A DNA stretch of 64,000 nucleotides. Origin: Turbatrix aceti. Lineage: Eukaryota; Nematoda; Chromadorea; Rhabditida; Panagrolaimidae. Below the pieces are notes generated by a model. It did not search any database and was not told the origin of the DNA. It saw only the letters and a program-made list of their open reading frames with translations. The stretch is taken from NCBI GenBank assembly GCA_963969345.1, contig OZ017770.1, positions 257,246 to 321,245 of the forward strand. Reading direction: 5' to 3'. A program made the translations under genes and the position numbers. Position 1 is the stretch's first letter. Each line of letters starts with the position of its first letter. Of the stretch, positions 34,842-47,000 are shown piece by piece.

Positions 34842-37231
34842 ATAAGGTGCTGACTAGATATAGTTTGCCGTAATAAAAAATGTGTTAGAAAAGGAGCATT
34901 GTACTTTCTTCTTAATTTGCCTAAAACATGCGTTAAGCATTCACATAAACATAATTAACGCCACGCACAGTTTAAAATCATTTAGATTTTAATCATAGAT
35001 TAAAGCTAATTTCATGCACCCAAAAAGAAGCAAAAAGTGATTGCATGACACACAATACAAGTTAAGGTTTGATGTGTGTTACAAGTTATGAAAACTAGAG
35101 ACTATTGGAGACTGATTCTCCCTCGAGAGAAATTGCCTTTATTTTACTATTCAATAGAAAAAAGTCAAACAACAGGCGGCAGTAGTGCGCATAGCCATCA
35201 GTCTTCATGGTGCGGCAAAATCGAAATTTTTGGCAATGACTGGAAGGCAAGTCGATGGAAATGAAAGACCACAATTTTTGTCATGACCGAGCTAAGCGCA
35301 TTCGCCATCCATCTCGAGGCATACCAGCAAGATCACCAAAAGGGGGCATGGAAAGGAGGAAATGTTGCCTGCCGTCCGGCTACTCTACGCGACAAACACA
35401 ACGTTCCCGTCCCCGCGCGCTTGAAAGAAAATGGCAGATGGTTGACTGTTTCAGAGGGGACACCCAATGAAGCGACATGGCTAAGCAGGGGCCATCCATG
35501 ATCACCGGCAAGCGGGCCGGATGCGCAGAGTACTCCGACAACAGCAGTGGCGATTGGAGCTTGGTTGTATTCGGGTGTTTGTAAGGGCAGCGGGGCAACG
35601 ACTTATGCCTTTAAAAGAAGATCGAAAAGCAATCAAGCACGGTCAGCAAAACAGCTGCTTCGTTAATTCCCGTCTATGGCACGCTATGGTGATCGAGGGA
35701 AAAAATTAATCAAAATACAATTCAAAGCATTATAACTGTACGATATATTGATATATTTATGGTGTTATTCGAAATACAACAACGTGTAAAATTTATACTA
35801 ATTGCTAAGCGAGAGCTCGTTTTAAAAGGCAAATCAGACAAATGGCAACGAAAAGGGCTAGCATTCTTCACAAGGCAATTTGAAGCGTTCAGATGCGAGA
35901 GCATGTGCTCGAGTGGACGTGAACAGAGTGTGAACGACGCAAGAGCGCAACGGCAACTGAATAGGCCTTAAAATAAAACGAAACAAACGAAGGCGCACCA
36001 AGCAAGCGACACACTGACTGATTGCCAATGGGCACGTTGCTTTGAAGCCAATCGACTGACGGCCCCGCCTGCGGCACATTTTTAGTCAGCCTTCGCGTTG
36101 TGGCACACAAGCTAGACTGCGACCCGAGGCTGCCATCGTTTGCCATAGGAAGTGGTGGCCTTTTGAAGGCAGGCTCCGGCTTTGTATTATTAAAATCGCC
36201 ACTATGTATTTGAAGCTGTCGGCAAAAATGGCATTCTTTGGGTCTAATCGAAGGTGTGATCAATACACGGCCGGCGTTGACGGACACCTACGCAAGAGCG
36301 CAGCTGTGGGAAAAACAGAGGGAGGGGCCGGTGGCGTTTCTTTTAACTATTTTTGTGCGCGAGAGTGTGCCACGGCATAACTGGGGTAAAGCCAAGCGAA
36401 AGCCCATGCGTTCAGTTGAGAGTCATAGAACGACAGAGAAATGTCCCTGAGCCAAAACCGAGCTGCCATTTTTCCAATACGTTGACGGCCGGTCACAGCA
36501 AGCTTGCTGAGAAACCACCGAGTGCCGACGGCAACAGCTTATAGACCGAAAAAGGAGAACGGAAAAGCTAAAACGCTCTTGCCCAGTTCAGTGCGCGCCG
36601 AACAATTTCATATGACTCCGATAGATTGGAGTCTTTCTCTGGTCAAGCGGTATAATGAGAGTAGGGATTATGGCAACGTATGTCAGTTGCTTTGTATTGG
36701 CTACATTTATCTCAAAGATATCACAAACATTTAAAAATAATTCAATACCGGAAAAATACAAAAAAAATCAATGCTAAAAATTTTTGTGCAATTGTTCACT
36801 ATTAGTTTGAAAAAAATCACTAACTCACTGTTAACAGATCACACTTACATTAACTGTATCGATTATGCAAAGTAGCTATATCCAGCGGCGAGTGCTCAAA
36901 GCATGTGCCATTTCAAAATGAGCGCTAAACTTCTGTCTCGATGCTACTAGTCGTGAAAGAAGCCTAGATGAAAGAATGATTAAAAATCGAGTCCCCATTT
37001 GCTTGTTTTCAAAAACATGTATCCGTTTTTTTTTCAAGCATGACGAAATGATTTGTTACACTGAATAAAAAAACAGCAAAAATCAAAGAAATAAGAATTC
37101 TCGGAAGTGGCATGCTTGGCACCGCTCATTATAATCTAATATGTTCGAATGCATGACACGTAGAACCAATTAAAATTACTATATTTTGCGTTGTCAAAGG
37201 CAGCGAGTTACCTTTAATAATGGCATTATGT
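34842..37231. other. Long non-coding stretch upstream of the CUX gene
   Basis: 2.4 kb with no gene I can support. 35070-36650 has clearly higher GC than its surroundings and several open frames on both strands, none with a recognisable family or good splice context. It is a likely location for the promoter, 5' UTR or missing 5' exons of the CUX gene. 36700-37230 is AT-rich up to the MITE target site. Confidence 0.4.
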
Positions 37232-37239
37232 CGCAAAAT

Positions 37240-37778
37240 CAGAGTTGTTCAATTCGACAATTTTCAGTGCTCGCTCTGCTCGCGCTCTTTGAGCAATTCA
37301 ATTTTCCGTGCTCGCTCTGCTCATGCTCTTTGAGTTCCTAAAATTTTCGCGCTCGCTCCGCTCGCGCTCTTTTATTCTCAGATCCTTTGCTCTTGCTCTG
37401 CTCACGCTCGTGAGTTGAGCAAGAGCGAGCAATGAGCGAACATGGCTCACACAAAAAAAAGTGAATTTTGAGCCAAAATTCAGTTCCTCACTAAAAGAAA
37501 GACCGTATACTCCTTGGAGATACCCCCAACATCGTGTTTTTGGTCGAAATTACCAGTATTTTAGTATTTGTAGCACTAAATTTATAGTGAGCAGTGCTCA
37601 TTTTAAAAATTTCTCTTGCTCGCTCTGCTCACGCTCTTTGAGCAATTCAATTTTTCGTGCTCGCTCTGCTCATGCTCATTGAGCACTCCAATTTTTCGCG
37701 CTCGCTCCGCTCGCGCTCGTGAGCTGAGCAGGAGCGAGCAGTGAGCAGGAGCAATTTGGTGAGCATCGAACAACTCTG
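37240..37778 (-). mobile_element. hAT-like MITE, 539 bp, copy 2, reverse orientation (TSD CGCAAAAT)
   Basis: The termini CAGAGTTGTTC and GAACAACTCTG are flanked by CGCAAAAT at 37232-37239 and 37779-37786. Its reverse complement matches copy 1 at 26034-26572 almost base for base and has the same length, so both copies moved recently. It has the same GAGCG-word arrays and central unique segment, and no coding capacity. Confidence 0.95.
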
Positions 37779-37786
37779 CGCAAAAT

Positions 37787-38773
37787 CAATGGAACTTTTT
37801 TCAAACGACAAAAGCGCATTTTGTACAACTATCAATAGAAATATAGGAATCAAAAAAATCAGCCTCAGTATAAGGACGGAAGCGCATAGAGCATGTTTTT
37901 ACTGTTTTGGTGATCGACTGCTTGCTTTGCTATGTGTTCAAATATGAATAGCCTGACAGGAAGAAGAGGATAGTAAGTGAAGATCAGACTGATTTCTATG
38001 TACTAACCAGTGCTCGACTCAAACAGCATAATAAAAGCAATTGTTTGTATTAAATAAGCAAAACTAAAATGATTTTTTTATTTCGCATTTTCGTTCCTTT
38101 CCATCAATATGCATAATCATATCAAGCGTCCATTTATGACACTCACTGATTTCAAACATGCTGCAAATGCCATCTTGCGTACGTAAAGCGAAAAAATGGC
38201 ATTGCCTATCTATCGTTGCATATCTGTCGTTTACATATGTAATTTTAATTTGCTTTATTTCAATTTTAGGGTTCGTTGTGTGTATCATTTTGATAGAAAG
38301 CTAAGTAAGTTGGTCACAACACAACGACAACGGCACAAAATTCAAAGCATTTTAATTTTCAGTCAGTCAGTTCGCTTCTGGCCAACATGTCATTTGCCTT
38401 TTATGTCTGGCACGCTCTAAAGGTTGCATATTATTTTGTCTTTTTTCTCCGTTCCTTGACACGGCTATGCCTGAATTTGGAAAATCGATCAAAAGCAGGG
38501 CAATTTGAAATTCACACGAATACACTTGGATGGGGATTTGTCTGTCGCTAGCTGAGCAACGCATTTTGGCAGAGCAAACATTTTGCCGACAGCAGAATAA
38601 CTTGAGCTTGACAAACAATCGCGTAACCAATTGAGGATTGCTTGCATCAGCGCAAGCAAAAGTATTACAGAAAAAAACAATATTACATCAATAAACCTTT
38701 TATTCTACGAGCAAGATCCCAACTATCAAAAAAAACTTGACGGTTCAAACCAAATCTCGTAAGCTAGAAAAAC
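37787..38773. other. Intergenic, AT-rich
   Basis: No supported gene. Short open frames near 38367-38680 lack splice or family support. The 3' flank of the NDUFA8 gene occupies the last roughly 80 bp. Confidence 0.45.
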
Positions 38774-39428
38774 CTAGTTTTCGAAGATAGAGATGCGCCA
38801 ATCATTGAAGCGGCGGTAGTCCTTGCGCAGCTTGGTGTCCTCTGGGAGAGAATGGAGCACCTCGGCTGCCTCCTTCTGATAATCGCGGTACGGGCGATGC
38901 ACGGGCTTAGGGTGGGACGGGTCATGGACATGAATCTTGCTGAAATAGCCAAGAGGAGGACGGGCGACGTTGAGGTTCTGCTCGACACACTGATCAAGGT
39001 AGCGCTGCTGCTCGCGGCATCTATAAGACTCGTGTTCAATACAACGCGCGCGAAAAGAATTCAACTCACTTCGAGATGTAAAGCTTGCTGCTGCTGACAT
39101 CGATGCAGTTAGCGTAACGCTCGGCTTCCGGAAGGCACGACTTCTTGAGCGCTTGAAGGAACTTGACGCCACAAGCAGTGACATTACGACCTTCCTTCAG
39201 AACAGCACGCGGATCCTCGGCTTCGCTCCGACGAAGGGTGAACTCCTAGAAAACGAAGAAAAGAAGTCAGCACCATAATAAAACTTTTCGAAGTACTTTG
39301 ATCTGTTCCTCGCAGGTACGGGCCATGTATGGAGCAACAGCCTTCAGCCAGGGCGTGGACAGCGTGATCTCCTGAGGAACAGTGAGCTCCTCATCGGAAG
39401 GAAGTTTAATGTCGTTAGTCAGAACCAT
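38774..39428 (-). CDS. NDUFA8: NADH dehydrogenase 1 alpha subcomplex subunit 8 (NDUFA8), twin CX9C
   Basis: Three exons (39428-39297, 39245-39070, 39020-38774) join in phase to 184 residues. NDUFA8 is an accessory subunit of mitochondrial complex I on the intermembrane-space side. The twin CHCH pattern is present: a Cys pair spaced CX9C in CGVKFLQALKKSC, then further paired cysteines in YANCIDVSSSKLYISKC and REQQRYLDQCVEQNL. The C-terminal part with RPPLGYFSKIHVHDPSHPKP and DYQKEAAEVLHSLP is typical of the subunit. No cleavable presequence is expected, because such proteins are imported by oxidative folding. Its coding sequence is noticeably more GC-rich than the flanks, as expected for a highly expressed gene. 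Confidence 0.95.
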
Positions 39429-40614
39429 CCTAGCTAAAAAGATAAAGCTGAGTGCAGAAAAACTTGTTCTCGCAACAAACAAGTCAAGAACGATCAATCG
39501 CCCTGAATTGTTACAGCCATATATTCATCATACATCTATCATTAAATTAAAAGCAAAAATCACGAAGACATCACCGGATAACATAAAAAGAAGCGAGGTC
39601 ACTTGTACATTTTCCACAAAAAAAAAACTTTATAACTTGCAGAGCCTTTCACAATTCGCAGTGAGAGTATTTGGGTGCGCACATGTCCAATTGTTGTTGC
39701 GCTACACTGGGAAATCGTGACTTTTCGTACGCTGTTTTTTCCGTTCCGTTATTTCTTGTATTCGCCTCCGTTGTATGATATGTGATTCGTGAAAACGTTT
39801 GCGAATTACGCTTGAATTCAATTGTTTGTGTTTGAAACAAATGACGATAGTTATTGGTTGTGTTGGGGATTATGAGTGAGCTGCCGCTTTGGGGTATATT
39901 AATCGACACTGATGATCATACGCTCGAGGGACAAATCAATAGCGAACGAGCTGCAGTTTTTTGGATGTTATTTTTTGATAGAGACAATGAGTGCTCTTTG
40001 TGGTGCGTTAAGATTCAATCTAACAATTGTACTACTTTGTTTTGATTTGATGCGTTTTTCGAGCTGCTGCCATGACCATGGTTGCTCCGGCTTGAAGCGC
40101 TAAAAATTTTTTTCATGTATGTCGTGTTTATAGATTGGATAATGAACTTTTAATTTATTGTGCATTAAAAGGTTTAATCGCTGGTGTAATCATAATATTT
40201 CGTTATTTGTCAAACACGTGATACGTTGCCCAAAACGAGCCAAAAGCAGTGATCGTTAATGACCAAAATTATTAAAGTGTAATTTTTTTAAATGCTTGTG
40301 CTTGATCGTAGGTTTGTGGTTGATTCATTGAGGGACGACCGCAATAATGTCCGATACCCGAGGGGAGAACTAGACAGTTGTTTAGTGTGGATGTGTGCAT
40401 TTTTTAGTCTTTGTTTATGTGAATAGCTGTGTTTTCTGTGGCATGCAAACCGTTTTTTATTTCATTGCTGTCCAATTTATTAATGATGTTTCGACCAATG
40501 GTGTTGGCTTAATAATTATAAATATGGAAAAGAATGACGTTTATGTATTTTTTGAATTAATTAAATTAGTTATTTTTCTCTAACTAATAATTTCAGTTAA
40601 TCAAGCTTTGCTGC
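39429..40614. other. Divergent intergenic region between NDUFA8 and PIP4P
   Basis: It probably holds both promoters and 5' UTRs. A splice-acceptor-like TTTCAG at 40590-40595, just before the PIP4P start, suggests a 5' UTR intron. A 63-codon open frame near 39854-40045 has no recognisable features. No repeat is seen. Confidence 0.45.
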
Positions 40615-41540
40615 ATGTCAGACAGCGAGCCTCTTCTGCACAGTGAGTCTGTGTCATTTGAGGGTGACCATGTTTCTGTCGAAGTCGAACATGTAGCCAA
40701 TGTCAATGAGGCTACTGCAGATCGAGGTGAGTGATTTAGTATGATCTGCATTGTTCAGTGCAAAAATTTTTATATGTTCAGGTCCAACTGTTATTTGCCG
40801 GGTATGTGAACGCGAAATTTTGTTGGAAGGTCGCCTCAAAAATCACGTAGTTCGATGTGCAGAATGCAACGAAGCAACTCCGATCCGCGCAGCTCCACCG
40901 GGAAAGAAGTACGTACGCTGTCCATGTCATTGCCTTCTTATCTGCAAGGCTTCATCGGTTCGAATCGCGTGTCCACGTGAGAATTGTCGCCGTGTAATCA
41001 CTCTTGCTGCTACGGGACCCAATGGCACTGCTATGCGTGCTCCTACTGGAACGTGTCGTGTTCAGTGCCCAGAATGTCAAGAAATTTTTATGTTTAATAC
41101 TCTGAGCAATAAGCCTGCTCACTGTCCGCACTGCAACGCCACGTAAGTACCATATGCGATTACTCATTTGTCTCCACGCCAATGCAAACAAAATGACATT
41201 TTTTACCTGACTCAGCACCTTACTTGCGTGTTGATTTATTTTTTTATATTGCAGATCGTCGGTTGGTTTTCAGTACAAACGCAGCCGTGCAGCGCTCTTT
41301 TTCGTCCTCTTTCTTGCCTTTGTTTGCGTTTCCATAGGACTCACGGTTCGTTTGGGGATGTTTATATATCCGCTGGTGTGATAACACTAGTCACGAAATT
41401 TTCAGGTCGCTCTGAAAAGTACGAAATATGCAGCGCTCTACGTTCTTACCATTGGTGCTTACGTCGGCTGGATCTATGCGCTTTTCAAAACTATTTCGTA
41501 TGCGCGAATGAACGTCAGTCAGGTGCTTGGACCAGTTTGA
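40615..41540 (+). CDS. PIP4P: Phosphatidylinositol-4,5-bisphosphate 4-phosphatase (TMEM55/PIP4P)
   Basis: Four exons (40615-40726, 40782-41142, 41255-41345, 41406-41540) join in phase to 232 residues. The enzyme removes the 4-phosphate of PI(4,5)P2 on late endosomes and lysosomes. The CX5R phosphatase signature is in LLICKASSVRIACPRENC. It sits in a Cys-rich domain with repeated CxxC pairs (VICRVCER, RCAECNE, RCPCHC, QCPECQE, HCPHCN). Two membrane helices follow near the C-terminus (ALFFVLFLAFVCVSIGLT and YAALYVLTIGAYVGWIYAL). Layout and length match TMEM55A/B. The N-terminal region is acidic, as in the family. TXNDC17 follows on the same strand 367 bp downstream. Confidence 0.95.
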
Positions 41541-41907
41541 ACCTAATCACCTGGGTATCTGGCCATACATCTAATTCTCTGCACTTCCTTTATAGAGGCT
41601 CAATTACATTGTATATTTTTTGAAAACAAATTTCATTTTTTCCATTCCCTTTGTGAAAGATTTTAATATGCTCGGATGAAACATTTTATGATATGCGTAT
41701 TGGAACACTGAACTTTGTGCGTATGTCGTAAAAAAAATAATAATGCCCGGTTTCTTGGTTGTAAACAGCATTGTTGTTATCAGTCAGTGATAAAGGTGGC
41801 ATCCCATTAACGTTCTTTATCGATCACGTATATTTATTTATTATCAGCGGTCGTAGAAACTTTTCATTTTTACTCTCATTTGCAGCAGTGTTGTACGTGA
41901 TACCAAA

Positions 41908-42423
41908 ATGGGTGGAGGACGCTTCAATATTCTTTTCCTCGAAGAAAGCGAATCTAAGACTATTGCCGAGCTTCACGAACAGATTAAGATTAATGCTGAA
42001 CCTCCGCGCCCGATTTTCATTTATTTCGTTGGCAACCGTACCAATGGCAAAAGCTGGTGCCCCGATTGCATTGACTCTGACGCCTTCATCTTGCCGCTCA
42101 TCGAGTCCATTCGCTCGCACCAGGATCCCAGCCTTAGTCTGAAGGAAGACAAAGTTTTTCTCGTTGCTCTGGTTGGCGAACGTGACTCGTGAGTATTACC
42201 TGCGAACGAAATGTATTGAAAAAACGTTTTAGGTGGAAGAATCCCGAAAGTCCATTCCGCAAGGAATTCGGTCTGACATCCATTCCTTCGCTTCTGAACT
42301 ACACTACCAAGGTTTGCAACGTTTAATCAGAAATGTCCGGCATTACGTTTGTTTATTTTTCAGGAGCTCCTGGACGGCGATAAGCTCACCCTTGAATCGG
42401 CCAAGAAGCTTCTCACGGCCTAA
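41908..42423 (+). CDS. TXNDC17: Thioredoxin domain-containing protein 17 (TXNDC17/TRP14-like)
   Basis: Three exons (41908-42188, 42233-42311, 42364-42423) join in phase to 139 residues. The active site WCPDC (in GKSWCPDCIDSDAF) is the hallmark of TRP14, which reduces small disulfides in the cytosol using thioredoxin reductase. PIFIYFVGNRTNGKSWCPDC and the family's cis-Pro strand (GLTSIPSLLNYTT) are both present. No signal peptide is present. The family is about 120-135 residues, so the length is normal. Confidence 0.94.
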
Positions 42424-42529
42424 GCTTTGCTGAGAGTGACGTGATACAATAAGGACTCAGTCGAGGACATGTGTTTTTCACTTTTTGTTTTCGTATTATC
42501 GTAAATTCATTTGATAACGTTTTTGGTAT

Positions 42530-43083
42530 TTAAAATACAGCAAGAGTTAGTTTTGGACGTTTAGGGCTAGGGGCACAGAAGCAAGACCGCATGCTGGGAC
42601 CTTCGACGGTACCACGGCAGTAGCAACCAGCCATTGCGCGGTTGCCATCTTTCCAACAGAGTTCTTTGCACTTTTGTTCCATGCAGCGATCAAAGGCTTC
42701 AAATGAGCTGAAATAGTCGAAAGTATTATTTGAACATGTGAGACCGCATAAATAAGGCATCTTTTTCTCTGGTCATCGCAAGAATCTTTTACGAATCCTT
42801 TGATAGAGTCGCTAATGACAACGGGAATATGGCTCTTTTGTACAAATCTGCGCATTAATCCCATATCGACTCTATCAAGAAGGCAGAGAAAAAGGACGTA
42901 AACAGTGGTCCTACCAGTCCTTCGGAAAGCATTCCCACAATATTTACAAACTCACCAAGGTAGTGTTAGATGCGGACTACAATCAGCACGGCATTTTAGA
43001 CCCCCCACATTTGGTGCCATAGTTAGAGAGAGTAGTGCAAACCAGCATAAAAAATTGCTGATGAATCTGACAACGTAGGACAT
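42530..43083 (-). CDS. Small cysteine-rich secreted protein candidate
   Basis: Evidence is partial. Exon 43083-42956 starts with a good signal peptide (MSYVVRFISNFLCWFALLSL) and continues to KCRADCSPHLTLP. The last exon (ending 42530) encodes a dense Cys pattern: LCGLTCSNNTFDYF, then CMEQKCKELCW, AGCYCRG and SCFCAP. The middle (42761-42955) is open in more than one frame and the splice pattern is not settled; one phase-compatible intron would be only 38 bp. The product is probably secreted and disulfide-rich. I do not recognise a named domain, and no function is implied. Its 3' end lies about 110 bp from TXNDC17, convergent. Confidence 0.5.
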
Positions 43084-44035
43084 GAGGGACTTGCAATTTG
43101 ATGTACAAAAGGTAAAACTGCTCACATGGGGCCTTGTTAAGAGAAGAGGCCGTGTCTTTTTTAAAGGAACTTGGGAAATGTCGTAGGTGTCAAGGCCTTA
43201 CATAAACAAAAGACAAAAAACTGTCGTTAAACCGGCTCATACTCTTACTCCTAGTTTTATCACATTTTACATCAAGTCTATATGTCCAGCCCAAAAAAAT
43301 TTCCTTATTTTCTTTTTTAACGTGCAGCTCTTTTGGATTAGCCGTGACATCAGTTGGTACGAACAACAATTATCATCAATAAAGTCATCATGAAAAGAAG
43401 TTTGGACCAATCGATGGTAATTAAAACAGTACACCGAATATGCAAGAGCCGGTTTTTTTAATACAAAGGATTTATATGTTATTGTTCTGGGTTCATAGTA
43501 ACTACGTTTCACAGAGGGCGTGTCAATGACTCCTGAAAGCTAGTTGATTCGTCGCAAAGCCTGCCACAGGCGTGGCCTTAGGTCTCGACTCTTGTTGGCT
43601 TTGGACAAAAAGTGAGATGCAAGAAAAGAAGACGTGAAAACTTTTGGCATTCTTTTTTAGTCATTGCTACCGCAAGTCAGAAAATTTTTGCTTGTGTTTA
43701 TTTATCATAATCTTTTAACGCTATATACACGCACACAGGTGACAGCGATCATATCGTTTAGCCTTCTCTAAGCCTTAATACCGTTTTGGGTTGTTTCAAT
43801 CGCGGGCCATAACACAACTATAGTTTGCAAGTACATTGTTTTTTTTGCTTTCAACTATTCTTGTTTACTAACAGGGTTATTTCGCAGAATTTTAAAGTCT
43901 TTCTCACTCAGGTAAGTTTTTCTTGCTGGCTTTACGGATGATTTTTTTAAACAAAAGTTTTGAGATGAAATTATTTATATCGACGATTTGCGATGGTTGA
44001 ATCATCAGTGTATTTTTTCAGTGCCTTTAATAACC
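43084..44035. other. Intergenic between the Cys-rich gene and DGK
   Basis: AT-rich sequence with no supported gene. A TTTTTTCAG acceptor at about 44013-44021, close before the DGK start, suggests a 5' UTR intron or trans-splice site. Confidence 0.45.
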
Positions 44036-47000
44036 ATGCTGTTATCGCCGGAACAATTTGCTCGATTAACTGAGTATGCTTCTTGTGAGTTTTTTTTGGA
44101 GGTTTTCGGAACATAAAGATGTTAAATGATATACTCATCAGACATTGTGTAATAGACGATTCACGTATTGTAACATCATCATGGAGTTAATAAGTAAACT
44201 TGTAATATTTTTTTAATTTATAATTCATTAATTTTCGTCTTGTGTTTACATAGTCAACATCTAGTAATACACGTGCATACAAAAAAAATGTCTTGCGTCG
44301 GATAGCTTCTCTCATGTCTCTTGCGCTTCTTTCTCCCAATCATTGCTTATTAAGAAGCTTAGCTATTTAATCTGAGGCCGTCGTTTTTATGTTATTCGGT
44401 AGACAAAGTCGGCGTTGTCATTGAAAAAAGGATAAAATCATTGACACTGCATTACATTTTATAAATGCAAGCTAGGCTGATTTCACGTTGAAAAATTGAG
44501 ATATTATAAAATTTTTTCTACCAAGAATGAATAAAAAAATTATTTCTAATGACTTTTTTGCTTAACAGAAAAAAAGATTTCGACGATTGAGACATCAAAA
44601 AGGATTTCTAATACTGAGTAATTTACAAAAAAGCTTTATTGGTGACGCACGGGACAACGAATGAGATAAAAATTTAGCATGTCTGACAAAAGCACTCATG
44701 ATGCAACCAGCATATATTAAACGTCATTATCACATTGTACTATTACAGATTCTAACAACAAATTACTTGACATGTTGGTTGAATTTCAACCGGAAGGAAT
44801 GTTTTACAAATACATAATCGAAGATGAACAGGTGCTGTCTCATAGCTTTAGAAAAAGCAATTATTGAGACACTTTAGGGTTTTCAAACGATTAACTTTAT
44901 CGGTTTCACACATTTCATAAACTGCTACTTTGGCGCTGAGCTTCCTGTTGACCTTATACAACAACTATTTTTATCATTCGCTAACACATCCATTGGAGGA
45001 CAGTCTCAGCACAAGTCTTCCATAGCAGCAGGTTTACAAAATGCAAACGCGGTATCAACATCCACACTGACACCACTGATTGGCAAAAAAGTATGACCTT
45101 AATCCTTTGTGAATAAATTACACCGTTCCTTATAGTTTGATGCGGCATCGACGTCTGCTGAGACGCTCAACAATGTCTCGGCGAGGGGGGCTACTTCGTC
45201 TAAGGGTACCAAGGCAAGTGGACGACGAGCAAGCGGTTCAAATGTTGCAAGTTCGTCAGCAACAAGCTCCACAATACAACCACCAACAATAAAAAATGGC
45301 AAGTTGTTGTCGTGTCCGCACTTTGCATAAGAATACTAAAATCATTAATTTGTAAATTGGTAAAATAACGTCAACAAGGTTTTCAGAGCGTCGTGCATCG
45401 CTTTTTGAAGAAGCCATTGGCGTCATGAGGAATGCTTTTCAAACAGCGTCAAACAAAGAACATATCCCCGAATACGTTAGTTACGAGCAAGGGAGATTAT
45501 TGGCAAAAAAAACATTCTTATATTGCAGCCCCTGATTGCGGATTCCAACAGAAGAATACCTCTTAAACCCCTTGTATGCTATCTTTCTTTACTAGAAGGC
45601 GCTCCTCCAGAAGACAAGCTTGAATGTGAGATCTCTTTTAGAGACAATTAAGTAAGCAACGGTGTTTTTTTAGTTGTCTTTCATGTTTACGACTCGGATG
45701 ATAACGGGTTTTTGGACAACAAGGAAATCGAAAGTATAATTGAGCAGATGATGAACGTTGCACGATATCAGCAATGGGACACCATTGAGTTGGAGCCTGT
45801 AAGCCACGACCTTCGAAAGCTTTTAGTACCACCTGAGAACGTTTTATGACCTTGCGCGTACTTCAGATTTTACGCCAAATGATGACGGAAATAGACTACG
45901 ACAACGATGGCATTGTTTCTCTTGAAGAGTGGAAACGCGGCGGTATGACTACTATTCCCCTCTTGGTGCTTTTAGGTTTTGACACCGTAAGTTTAATAAT
46001 ACAACTACCAAATTGTTAATTATAACTCTTACAGGAAATGAAAGAAGACGGATGTCATATTTGGCGTCTTCGCCATTTTAGCAAACCAACCTACTGTAAT
46101 GTATGTTGCAACCTTCTTGTCGGATGGGGAGGCAAGCAAGGGCTCGCATGTGCTCGTAAGTTTTGTCATTAGTTTATTATTGGTACATAACGTTGAGTAA
46201 AATTTATAGTTTGCAAATACACAGTTCACGAAAGATGCGTCCGAAATGCACAAAATACTTGTGTTCACACGTACAACACCAATCCGTCAAAGGAAACTGT
46301 AATGAGCCATCACTGGATTGAGTCCAACGCATCATCCAAGTGCGTAAAATGCAAGTCTAACGTACCCATTTTCCAAGGTTGTCGCTGCCGGTGGTGCCAC
46401 AATTTGGTAAGCATTTTTTAATATAAAAAAACACAGGAAGGCACTATAGCTGCATAAAAAGTGCATTGCGCTTTGGCCAAAGGAATGTGATTTGGGCCCC
46501 CACGCATACCACATCTTGCCTCCGGCAAACATAATCCCATCTTTCCTCGACCGCTCGCAATCTCAAAATAGTAACATACTGCAAGGTAACCCTCAGCGCT
46601 TCACTGTCACAATTCTGCCAGTAAACCGACGTCCTCTACTCGTTTTGATAAACCCCAAGAGCGGTGGGCGACAAGGCGAACGCATCTATCGCAAGTTTCA
46701 GTACATTCTCAACCCGAGACAAGTCTATGACCTCTGCAAGGACGGACCTGACGTCGGGTATGTAAAAATGCGTTCAACGGACATTACATAACAAAAGGAT
46801 GACTGTCGTTGTTTCAGATTACATCTGTTTAAGTCAATCAAAAATGCCAATATTCTTGTATGCGGAGGAGATGGAACAGTTGGCTGGGTGCTGGATGCCA
46901 TGGGTTGGTACACTTTTTTTATGAAATGCAATATTTAATCAAAACAAAATATTTAGACAAAATGGATTATGGCGACAATCGGCCACCTGTTGCGGTGCTC

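Noticed and set aside
35889..36287. 132-codon minus-strand frame in the GC-elevated region
   Set aside because: Low-information sequence without domain or splice support; kept only as part of the unexplained region.
39854..40045. 63-codon frame between NDUFA8 and PIP4P
   Set aside because: It could be 5' UTR of PIP4P; no recognisable protein features.
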